Below are positions 1 through 5,161 of a stretch of DNA of 5,161 nt, one piece after another. A program made the position numbers and the translations under genes. The DNA is taken from positions 1 to 5,161 of the forward strand of contig JAFACO010000537.1 in assembly GCA_023425485.1 (NCBI GenBank), written 5' to 3'. This stretch comes from Bacillota bacterium (GTDB taxonomy: Bacteria; Bacillota; Clostridia; Lachnospirales; Lachnospiraceae). Numbering within the stretch: the first letter of the stretch is position 1; each line of letters begins with the position of its first letter. Under the pieces are notes generated by a model that was given only the letters and a program-made list of their open reading frames with translations, ran no database searches and was not told where the DNA came from.

Positions 1-1404
1 ATAAAGATTCAACGACTCCACATCACGAAGCTCCGCGAGGGATTTAAAGTTTTGATTAATCATTCCCAGCTCCTGCCCCTGGTAAATAAATGGTGTGCCT
101 CGCAGTGTGAGCTGTATCACCGCTAAAAGCTTACCAAGGACAATCCGATACTGTGGGTCTGGATTTATTTTAGAAATCATGCGTGGATTATCATGGTTTT
201 CATAAAACAGGGATGGCTGACAATGGTTGGTGTAATTCTCCATCCAGTTAATCATATATCTTTTTAGATAATTAAGGTCATATTGATAATCATCAAAACG
301 TGTATGTCCCGGTGTTTCCAGATGGTCAAAGGAGAATACCATATCCAGCTCATTTCGATAATCAGCTGTCAATAGCTTACTCATTTCCATTCCTGTTCCG
401 GGAGTTTCCCCTACCGAAAAAGCATTGTACGGGATAAATACCTTCTCTTTCATCTCCCGCAGATATTCGTGGAGACGAGGTCCATAGAAATAATGTTCCA
501 CCCCATGATATCCCATAAGCTTACCGATACTTTCATTACCATCTGGCATACCACTGCGTTTAGAAATATAGTTAATTACATCCAAACGAAATCCATCTAC
601 ACCCTTTTCCAGCCACCATTTTACCATGGTATGAATCTCCTGACGCAGGGTATCGTTTTCCCAATTTAAATCCATCTGCTTCTTTGAGAATAAATGCAGT
701 GCATATTGTTTGCGTTCTTCAACATAGTTCCAGGCGCTTCCGCTAAAAAACGAGGTCCAGTTATTTGACTTATCCTTAAAAATATAATAATCTCCATACT
801 TGGAATCCGGTTCCTGAACCGCCTTCTGATACCAGATATGTTCATCCGAGGTATGGTTCACCACAAGATCCATAATAAGTCTCATGCCACGTTTATGAAC
901 TTCAGTTAATAGCTGGTCAAAATCCTCCATGGTTCCAAACTCTGCCATAACTTTATGATAATCTCTTATGTCATACCCATTATCATCATTAGGCGAATCA
1001 TAAATCGGTGATAGCCAAATAGCATCGATCCCCAAATCTTTTATGTAATCCAATTTGCTTATGATACCCTGCAGATCACCAATGCCATCCCCATTGCTAT
1101 CTTTAAAGCTTCTAGGATAGATTTGATAAAATACTGCCTCCTTCCACCAAGCTTTTCGAATCTCCTTATCCTTGTCCTTTGCTGCTTCCTGTTCTGTGTT
1201 TAAAAGTGTAAGTAATGTATCTACAAAACCTTCATCCAACTGGATTTTCGGTAGTTTTGGTAAAACCTTTAGCTTTAGATTACCTATAATAGGATTGGTA
1301 ACTGCCTTATTGCTTATATTCATTTGTAAGAGCACTCGGTCAATAATGTCCCGTCCAATTGGATTTGCATACACTTCTTTGATTCGACTATTATTTGTTA
1401 GCAT
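1..1404 (-). CDS. GH13 alpha-glucosidase (oligo-1,6-glucosidase-like) with N-terminal helical module, 3' end cut by window
   Basis: Cytoplasmic glycoside hydrolase of family 13, predicted to release glucose from the non-reducing end of short alpha-glucosides. The open frame covers 468 codons from ATG at 1404 and runs off the window without a stop. Residues 1-85 form a helix-rich extension that ordinary oligo-1,6-glucosidases lack. The barrel starts at WWKEAVFYQIYPRSF (86-100). A calcium-loop motif DSNGDGIGD lies at 102-110. Conserved region I is DLVVNH (179-184), region V is QMDLN (243-247), region II is GFRLDV with nucleophile Asp275, region III is GET with acid/base Glu333, and region IV is ENHD with Asp405. 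GTPFIYQGQELG follows at 436-447, and the visible part ends in DVESLNLY. Val276 after the nucleophile is typical of alpha-1,6-acting members. Family enzymes have about 550-560 residues, so with the extension some 170 residues are probably missing. No signal peptide is seen. It is the second gene of an operon with the symporter. Trehalose-6-phosphate hydrolase or another GH13 exo-glucosidase is possible; the family is certain, the substrate is not. Confidence 0.93.
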   Translation of the reverse strand, partial: MLTNNSRIKEVYANPIGRDIIDRVLLQMNISNKAVTNPIIGNLKLKVLPKLPKIQLDEGFVDTLLTLLNTEQEAAKDKDKEIRKAWWKEAVFYQIYPRSFKDSNGDGIGDLQGIISKLDYIKDLGIDAIWLSPIYDSPNDDNGYDIRDYHKVMAEFGTMEDFDQLLTEVHKRGMRLIMDLVVNHTSDEHIWYQKAVQEPDSKYGDYYIFKDKSNNWTSFFSGSAWNYVEERKQYALHLFSKKQMDLNWENDTLRQEIHTMVKWWLEKGVDGFRLDVINYISKRSGMPDGNESIGKLMGYHGVEHYFYGPRLHEYLREMKEKVFIPYNAFSVGETPGTGMEMSKLLTADYRNELDMVFSFDHLETPGHTRFDDYQYDLNYLKRYMINWMENYTNHCQPSLFYENHDNPRMISKINPDPQYRIVLGKLLAVIQLTLRGTPFIYQGQELGMINQNFKSLAELRDVESLNLY

Positions 1405-1420
1405 AGAACATCACTCCTGT
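1405..1420 (-). promoter_or_regulatory. Ribosome binding site of the glucosidase overlapping the symporter stop
   Basis: On the minus strand AGGAG (1418-1414) lies 9 nt before the ATG at 1404. It sits inside the last symporter codons, and the symporter TGA (1413-1411) follows it directly. Only 6 bp separate stop and start. This fixes the glucosidase start at 1404, so the long N-terminal extension is genuinely translated, and it suggests translational coupling of the two genes. An ATG at 1411-1409 gives only a six-residue frame and is ignored. Confidence 0.8.
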
Positions 1421-2784
1421 TCTCTATTTATTTCACCACGGGCAGCCAATTCCGATATTATATTATCATACATCTGCTTATCAATCTTGAACTTCTTAGA
1501 ATATATTATGTAACCAACCACAATAAAGATCAGCGGTAAGATTAACATCGCCAACTTCATAATCATCAGTCCGGAATCAGTAACCTCCTCAGGAGTTGCT
1601 GCAGCATTAATACCAGAGATTATCAAGGTCGCACCAACAATACCGTTTGCAATGGCTCCACCAATTTTATTAATAAACGGCTGTACTGAGAAGGTGATAC
1701 TTTCGTTACGACTACCCAGCTTCCACTGTCCGTACTCTACCGTATCTGTTAAAAACATCAGCATTAATAGCTGTATGAAGGCCTGACCTGTAAAAAGCAA
1801 GATGCCTGCTGTACCGATAAACAGCATATTCATTGGGGATACAAAGAATATTACATACCCTACTACAACAAATATAGTTGCAAAGGCATATAACGTTTTA
1901 CGGCTATATTTCTTTGAGAATAGCGGAAATACAGATAAGGCTGCCAGCTGCGAGACTCCGAGAATTGCAGCAAACACCGAGTACATGCTTTCATTTTTAA
2001 AAGCATATTTAAAGAAATAAACCCCAAAAGCGGTGGTAGTGCAATAACCAATCATAAATAACGCCATTGATATAGCTGTAAATAACAACTGATCATTCTG
2101 AAATAAAATTCGGATCATTTCCTTTAAGGAAGTGGACTCTTGCTTAACCTTGATATTTTTATCCTCTTTCACTCCAAATATTGTGAACATAAGAAATGCC
2201 CAAGTAATCAATACAATTGCGATTACTGTTATCTGCCAAGCTCTTTTATCTCCGCCTAGGATATTGGTAACAGGCAATATAACAACTACAGTGGTAAATA
2301 ATCCGATATTTGCGCATATTCTAGCAAAAGAACCGGTTTTCTCACGTTCCTTTTGGTCAAGAGTCAAGGAAGGCAGCATTGACCAATAAGCGATATCGTT
2401 GGCTCCATAGGTTAAGTCCCAAAGTAGATAGACTATAATAAACATGGTTACATAGCCTGCTCCCCTTAGTCCAAAATCCTGGAACAATAGAGTCGTAAGA
2501 ATACCTCCAAGAATCCCTCCAATCACAATCCAGGGTTTAAATTTACCAAATCTTGAACGAGTGTTATCTACTAAAAAACCCATAATTGGATCATTTACTG
2601 CATCAAAGATACGAAGTATGGTCATTGCTCCTGTCATCCACCACATCGTAGAATTTGGCAAGTCCAAAATATCAGTTAAAAAAAATAGAAGGTACATACT
2701 TACAACTGTATAAAGCATATCCCTGCCGATCGTACCAAGTCCATACATATAACGATTTTGATTTCGTTTCGCTTTTGCCCCCAT
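1411..2784 (-). CDS. GPH-family (MelB-like) sugar:cation symporter
   Basis: Integral membrane transporter of the glycoside-pentoside-hexuronide:cation symporter family in the major facilitator superfamily. It is predicted to bring an oligosaccharide or glycoside into the cell with Na+ or H+. The 457 residues match the usual length (about 450-500). Hydrophobic segments fit twelve helices, roughly 15-37, 43-70, 84-101, 108-127, 153-172, 182-204, 233-258, 266-289, 297-314, 319-345, 371-391 and 405-428, with a charged central loop at 205-232. The family signature RIFDAVNDPIMG (58-69) is followed by DNTRSRFGKFKPW (73-85). By alignment with MelB, Asp22, Asp61, Asn64, Asp65, Asp130 and Lys373 correspond to MelB residues Asp19, Asp55, Asn58, Asp59, Asp124 and Lys377, so the sugar and cation sites look intact. 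The position of the MelB sodium ligand Thr121 is Gly127 here, so the coupling ion is uncertain. The start is supported by GGGAGGGAG at 2799-2791. The adjacent alpha-glucosidase suggests an alpha-glucoside substrate. The family call is firm; the substrate is inferred from context. Confidence 0.93.
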   Translation of the reverse strand: MGAKAKRNQNRYMYGLGTIGRDMLYTVVSMYLLFFLTDILDLPNSTMWWMTGAMTILRIFDAVNDPIMGFLVDNTRSRFGKFKPWIVIGGILGGILTTLLFQDFGLRGAGYVTMFIIVYLLWDLTYGANDIAYWSMLPSLTLDQKEREKTGSFARICANIGLFTTVVVILPVTNILGGDKRAWQITVIAIVLITWAFLMFTIFGVKEDKNIKVKQESTSLKEMIRILFQNDQLLFTAISMALFMIGYCTTTAFGVYFFKYAFKNESMYSVFAAILGVSQLAALSVFPLFSKKYSRKTLYAFATIFVVVGYVIFFVSPMNMLFIGTAGILLFTGQAFIQLLMLMFLTDTVEYGQWKLGSRNESITFSVQPFINKIGGAIANGIVGATLIISGINAAATPEEVTDSGLMIMKLAMLILPLIFIVVGYIIYSKKFKIDKQMYDNIISELAARGEINREQE

Positions 2785-2819
2785 AGTTTACTCCCTCCCT
2801 AATGTTTAATACAAGTTGT

Positions 2820-2848
2820 TTTATACTATTACACGCTATTAACTATAA
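2820..2848 (-). promoter_or_regulatory. Weak promoter candidate for the symporter-glucosidase operon
   Basis: On the minus strand TATAAA (2825-2820) is preceded, after 17 nt, by TTATAG (2848-2843), a poor -35 match. It lies about 35 bp upstream of the symporter start, in a 94 bp gap. No terminator separates the lipoprotein gene from this site, so read-through from upstream is an alternative. A weak -35 would fit a promoter that needs an activator. Confidence 0.3.
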
Positions 2849-2849
2849 C

Positions 2850-2863
2850 TTAAATCGATTAAA
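2850..2863. promoter_or_regulatory. Palindrome resembling a LacI/GalR-family or cre operator
   Basis: TTAAATCGATTAAA is a 14 bp near-perfect palindrome with one mismatched pair around a central CG, the usual centre of LacI-family and CcpA operators. It matches the cre consensus only partly. It lies in the intergenic gap just upstream of the -35 candidate of the sugar operon, about 66-80 bp before the symporter start codon. That position fits sugar-responsive or catabolite control. No regulator gene lies in the window, and an AT-rich palindrome this short can arise by chance. Confidence 0.3.
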
Positions 2864-2878
2864 CCTACGATGACCCAA

Positions 2879-3646
2879 TTATTCAACTCGTAACAGCTCA
2901 TTCGTTTCATAGGTATAAGCTATAGGACTTTGATCAGGTTCAAAGGCTAAACTAAACGTATTCGTTGTGTCGTCATACGTTGAATACTTGGCACCTGATG
3001 GCTCGTTAATATTAACATTACTAAATGTTTGCATATCAAAATTAAAAGAATAGATTGAAGTTTCTGGTACTGTGCCTATTGTGGAGATGACTTCCTTTTT
3101 GTCGTTTTCATCTATATCTCTAATTTGAGCGAATCCATCGATCTCCGTTATAATATAGGGTATCTTTTCTTTTATCACAAAGAATATCGTTACAATATAA
3201 TTCGCTCCCTGCAGCTCATTTATTACATAGACCTCAGTATCATCCAGTGTTGTTTTCGATAACTCATACCTATTCTCGCCCAGAGAACGTGACAAAACAT
3301 ATTGTATTCCTGAAACTTCAATATAGGAAAAGTTATATCCTTCGGGATTTTCATCATTGAACTCTTTGGGGATATATTCACCGTATGTAACTATTTCATC
3401 AATTTTTGTTGTGTCAACAATATTTTCAATCTGACTATCGTCCAATAAACTAAAGGGTATATTAGAAAAATCCTGTGCTGTGAAATTTAGTTGAATGGTG
3501 TCCGGTATTGATAATTTATTTTGTGTGCCCAGTTCTGTAGGAATATCGTCGACTGACGTATTAATAACATCTTGTTTATTTGCACAAGCTGCACACATTA
3601 ACAACAAAAAAACAAGCAAAAGAGTTGTTAGACTTCTATTTTCCAT
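2879..3646 (-). CDS. Putative lipoprotein of unknown function
   Basis: A 255-residue exported protein that I cannot assign to a named family. Residues 1-21 look like a lipoprotein signal: a short N-region with Arg4, a leucine-rich core (9-17) and CAAC ending at Cys21, which would be lipidated and anchor the protein outside the membrane. The -3 position is Cys18 rather than the usual Leu, so the lipobox is atypical. A polar, acidic stretch (22-60) may be a tether. The rest alternates short beta-like segments with acidic loops and has no further hydrophobic helix. RDIDENDKKEVI (176-187) resembles the Asp-rich calcium-binding loop of FG-GAP/VCBS beta-propeller blades, but only one clear copy is seen. 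The start at 3646 is backed by GAGGA (3660-3656) with 9 nt spacing. That Shine-Dalgarno lies within the remnant acetyltransferase frame, which overlaps this gene by 19 bp. The protein could take part in sugar sensing or envelope stress, but nothing shows this. Confidence 0.8.
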   Translation of the reverse strand: MENRSLTTLLLVFLLLMCAACANKQDVINTSVDDIPTELGTQNKLSIPDTIQLNFTAQDFSNIPFSLLDDSQIENIVDTTKIDEIVTYGEYIPKEFNDENPEGYNFSYIEVSGIQYVLSRSLGENRYELSKTTLDDTEVYVINELQGANYIVTIFFVIKEKIPYIITEIDGFAQIRDIDENDKKEVISTIGTVPETSIYSFNFDMQTFSNVNINEPSGAKYSTYDDTTNTFSLAFEPDQSPIAYTYETNELLRVE

Positions 3647-3798
3647 TCTTCCATTTCCTCTCTAACTGTAACAAATCCAAACTTTTTATACATTTTAATG
3701 GCTTTGTCGTTGCAAGCTGCAACTGTCAAAATAATCGGTGTACGATGAGTTTGTTGAAGTTTTGCAACCACAAAATTTAATAACTCTTTCCCGTAAGT
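3628..3798 (-). pseudogene. 3' remnant of a GNAT-family N-acetyltransferase gene
   Basis: An open minus-strand frame, with no start codon, encodes about 55 residues that read as the C-terminal part of a GNAT acetyltransferase. It begins YGKELLNFVVAKL, the end of the acetyl-CoA-binding motif A. It continues with ILTVAACNDKAIKMYKKFGF, the beta strand, Asn and helix of motif B, and ends in WKIEV with TAA at 3630-3628. An in-frame TAA at 3801-3799 stands just before it. The N-terminal half, including most of the R/Q-x-x-G-x-G/A loop, is absent, and the AKR terminator follows within 70 bp. GNAT proteins are usually about 140-180 residues, so roughly two thirds are missing. The tail overlaps the lipoprotein start by 19 bp, which suggests the two were once a coupled operon. 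The family match is by eye but covers two conserved blocks. Confidence 0.75.
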
Positions 3799-3801
3799 TT
3801 A

Positions 3802-3830
3802 ATTATAGCATATAATCCTCCAAATGGAAA
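3802..3830 (-). promoter_or_regulatory. Sigma-A-type promoter upstream of the GNAT remnant and lipoprotein gene
   Basis: On the minus strand a perfect -10 box TATAAT (3807-3802) has an extended TGC before it (3810-3808). A 17 nt spacer separates it from TTTCCA (3830-3825), which matches four of six -35 bases. The site lies just downstream of the AKR terminator and would start RNA near 3796, at the first codon of the GNAT remnant, giving the lipoprotein mRNA a leader of about 150 nt. A Shine-Dalgarno plus ATG pair overlaps the spacer and cannot be used by a transcript starting here. Confidence 0.55.
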
Positions 3831-3858
3831 TTTTATCATTTATTCGTAAGCTCTATAC

Positions 3859-3899
3859 AAAAATACCCTCGATATGTTTCATAAACACATATCGAGGGT
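3859..3899 (-). terminator. Rho-independent terminator of the aldo/keto reductase gene
   Basis: A perfect 13 bp inverted repeat (arms 3899-3887 and 3877-3865, sequence ACCCTCGATATGT in the RNA sense) encloses a 9 nt loop. On the minus strand it is followed by A and then five T (3863-3859). It lies 40 nt after the reductase stop codon. On the plus strand no T-tract follows, so it acts leftward only. It separates the reductase from the lipoprotein unit. Confidence 0.88.
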
Positions 3900-3939
3900 T
3901 AAAGTTAAGTTGACGTATTTAGTTTTATTATAATATTTC

Positions 3940-4881
3940 CTACCAAACAAGATGTTTCTCTGCTACCTGCTGTTCATAAAAAGCTTCCAGCCATTTTACC
4001 GTAGGAATATCCATAGGATAATCTAATGCACCGATATTAGCTCGTAGTTGCTCTATAACGGCAACTCCCGGTATCACCGTACTTACCGCCTCATAAGCCA
4101 AGCAATATTGTAATGCAAATTGGGATAGTGATTGACCTTCGACAGGCAATGCCTTCAGTTGATCTACCAATTCGGCTCTGGTTACAATATCTTCCCTGCT
4201 CCATCTAGCACGAATCCCTGTGAAAGTGGAATCCTTGTGATACTTACCGGAAAGCCAACCTGAATCCAAGGGAATCTTAGCGATAATCTTAACCCCTTTC
4301 TTCATTGCCTGTTCAAAGCTATAGCGGGTATCCTGATGTAATATATTAAAGAAGGCTTCAATTACCTGCCCATTGGTATGATTTAAAAAGGTGTCCATAT
4401 CCTCCCTGGTATCCAAGGATGCTCCGTATGCTAATATCTTTCCTTCCTTTTTCAACTGCTCCAGCACCTCATAATGTTCATTACCGTCCGCTTTCAGTAG
4501 CTTTGAAGGTGGATTATGCAATAATACAGAATCAATATAATCCGTACCTAGACGCTTGAGACTCCCTTCAATCGTTTCTCTTATGACGCCATGGCTATAA
4601 TCCGTATGTCCGTCGAAATGATGACCAAACTTTGTATTAATAACCACGGTACCTCTATTTACTTCTTTCAAAGCTTTACCAAGAATGAACTCGCTTTTTC
4701 CATTGCCATAGTTCGGTGCTGTGTCAAAGAAGTTAATTCCTTCCTCTATTGCTTTGTGAACCAGAAGCACTGCATCTGTTTCTGTCATCTCATGCCAATC
4801 AATATCATTGCCAAGCTGCCAAGCACCAAAGCCTATTACTGATACCTTCGGGCTACCTTCCACGTAAGATTTATATTTCAT
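3940..4881 (-). CDS. Aldo/keto reductase
   Basis: A cytoplasmic NAD(P)H-dependent oxidoreductase of the aldo/keto reductase superfamily, predicted to reduce aldehydes or ketones to alcohols. The 313 residues are the usual length for a single (beta/alpha)8 barrel. The N-terminal hairpin leads to GFGAWQLG (17-24). The catalytic tetrad is complete: Asp53 and Tyr58 in FFDTAPNYGNGKSE, Lys84 in INTKFG, and His122 in VLLHNPP. SLKRLGTDYIDSVLLH (107-122) is the standard family block. The C-terminal IPGVAVIEQLRANI (270-283) is the typical cofactor-phosphate region. The start at 4881 has only a weak AG-rich site (GAAAGAAGA, about 4897-4889). It is chosen because MKYKSYVEGSPKVSVIGFG is the usual distance from the first conserved block. 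The gene stands alone: a terminator follows it, and about 160 bp separate it from the rnfB-like gene upstream. Neighbours give no clue to its substrate, so only the family is assigned. Confidence 0.94.
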   Translation of the reverse strand: MKYKSYVEGSPKVSVIGFGAWQLGNDIDWHEMTETDAVLLVHKAIEEGINFFDTAPNYGNGKSEFILGKALKEVNRGTVVINTKFGHHFDGHTDYSHGVIRETIEGSLKRLGTDYIDSVLLHNPPSKLLKADGNEHYEVLEQLKKEGKILAYGASLDTREDMDTFLNHTNGQVIEAFFNILHQDTRYSFEQAMKKGVKIIAKIPLDSGWLSGKYHKDSTFTGIRARWSREDIVTRAELVDQLKALPVEGQSLSQFALQYCLAYEAVSTVIPGVAVIEQLRANIGALDYPMDIPTVKWLEAFYEQQVAEKHLVW

Positions 4882-4976
4882 ATGTTCTATCTTCTTTCAA
4901 GTTTTATTACAAGAATTCTAAAGAATACTATTCCCAACAAAACACCAATCGGTATCCAAAGTTTTCTTGCTTACAC

Positions 4977-4982
4977 AGTATA
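4977..4982 (-). promoter_or_regulatory. Possible extended -10 box for the aldo/keto reductase gene
   Basis: TATACT with TGG directly before it on the minus strand gives an extended -10 about 95 bp upstream of the reductase start. No convincing -35 is visible 16-18 nt further up. No clear terminator with a T-tract is seen between the rnfB-like stop and this site, so the reductase might also be reached by read-through. Two short palindromes (4912-4919 and 4923-4933) lie between this box and the gene, with no assigned role. Confidence 0.25.
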
Positions 4983-5039
4983 CCATAAATTCCTATATTA
5001 TTTCATCAGAATCCATAACATTAGGCTAATTTTCATGGC

Positions 5040-5161
5040 TTATTCCTCGTTTATGATAGTAATAACCTTAGAAGGGCACTTTTTAACACAAGCCATACAG
5101 TGAGTACACTTTTTGTAATCAATCTTTGCTAAATTATGCTTGACCGTGATGGCATCAAAAT
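5040..5161 (-). CDS. rnfB: C-terminal end of an RnfB-like electron transport subunit (5' end outside window)
   Basis: The last 39 codons of a gene that starts beyond the right edge, with stop TAA at 5042-5040. The visible residues begin FDAITVKHNLAKIDY and continue with CTHCMACVKKCP, a complete CxxCxxCxxxCP motif binding one [4Fe-4S] cluster, followed by SKVITIINEE. The arrangement FDAI-x-V-x-N-x-LAKIDY-x-KC is characteristic of the ferredoxin-like part of clostridial RnfB. RnfB is the membrane-associated iron-sulfur subunit of the ferredoxin:NAD+ oxidoreductase (Rnf) that couples electron flow to Na+ or H+ export. In clostridia rnfB is usually the last gene of rnfCDGEAB, which fits the absence of another rnf gene downstream. 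Another polyferredoxin or an oxidoreductase delta subunit cannot be excluded from so short a piece; the iron-sulfur domain itself is certain. Confidence 0.7.
   Translation of the reverse strand, partial: FDAITVKHNLAKIDYKKCTHCMACVKKCPSKVITIINEE

Noticed and set aside
469..669. Plus-strand open frame of 66 codons
   Set aside because: It lies wholly antisense to the GH13 gene, whose frame there contains conserved catalytic motifs; no domain and no support for the start.
1172..1513. Plus-strand open frame of 113 codons spanning the glucosidase-symporter junction
   Set aside because: It is antisense to the glucosidase N-terminus and the symporter C-terminus, both of which read coherently on the minus strand.
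1863..2051. Minus-strand frame of 62 codons inside the symporter
   Set aside because: It is an out-of-frame shadow of a well-matched membrane transporter with no recognisable content.
3580..3780. Plus-strand open frame of 66 codons
   Set aside because: It is the antisense of the lipoprotein start and the GNAT remnant; the minus-strand reading gives recognisable GNAT motifs.
3910..3934. Plus-strand TTGACG followed by TATAAT, looking like a promoter
   Set aside because: The spacer is only 13 nt, too short for sigma-A, and the RNA would only run antisense into the aldo/keto reductase gene.
4912..4933. Two short palindromes, AGAATTCT and GAATACTATTC, before the reductase start
   Set aside because: They are short, AT-rich and unrelated in sequence; too likely by chance to call operators.
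5018..5034. Inverted repeat ATTAGgCTAAT after the rnfB-like stop, considered as a terminator
   Set aside because: The arms are separated by one base, so no stable hairpin forms, and no T-tract follows on the minus strand.
4882..5103. Plus-strand open frame of 73 codons in and beyond the reductase upstream gap
   Set aside because: It overlaps the iron-sulfur protein tail antisense, has no recognisable motif, and starts inside an AT-rich intergenic region.

Overview
The window is AT-rich DNA in which every recognisable gene lies on the minus strand. The gene content suggests an anaerobic Firmicute of class Clostridia, probably a Lachnospiraceae-type fermenter. The clues are the C-terminal end of an RnfB-like iron-sulfur protein, a GPH-family sugar symporter paired with a cytoplasmic GH13 alpha-glucosidase, strong G-rich Shine-Dalgarno sites and a small lipoprotein. 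This taxonomic placement is inferred from gene content, not from a search.

In transcription order, from the right edge to the left: (1) 5161-5040 is the 3' end of a ferredoxin-type gene, most likely rnfB. (2) After about 160 bp without an obvious terminator comes a complete aldo/keto reductase (4881-3940). It is closed by a strong rho-independent terminator (3899-3859). (3) A near-consensus promoter (3830-3802) faces the 3' remnant of a GNAT acetyltransferase gene (3798-3628). The last 19 bases of the remnant overlap the start of a putative lipoprotein gene (3646-2879). (4) A 94 bp gap with a LacI/CcpA-like palindrome and a weak promoter candidate leads into a two-gene sugar operon: a GPH cation symporter (2784-1411) and a GH13 glucosidase (1404 to beyond position 1). 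Only 6 bp separate these two genes, and the glucosidase ribosome binding site overlaps the symporter stop codon.

The best-supported story is oligosaccharide use. The symporter imports an alpha-linked oligosaccharide and the signal-peptide-free GH13 enzyme hydrolyses it in the cytoplasm. A valine beside the catalytic nucleophile favours alpha-1,6 linkages such as isomaltose or panose. The glucosidase carries an unusual N-terminal helical module of about 85 residues ahead of the catalytic barrel.

The window holds no tRNA, rRNA, CRISPR array, insertion sequence or phage gene that I can see, and no gene-free stretch over 300 bases. I do not find a clearly new multi-gene system. The least ordinary items are the glucosidase N-terminal module, the decayed GNAT gene that now serves as leader to the lipoprotein gene, and the uncharacterised lipoprotein itself.
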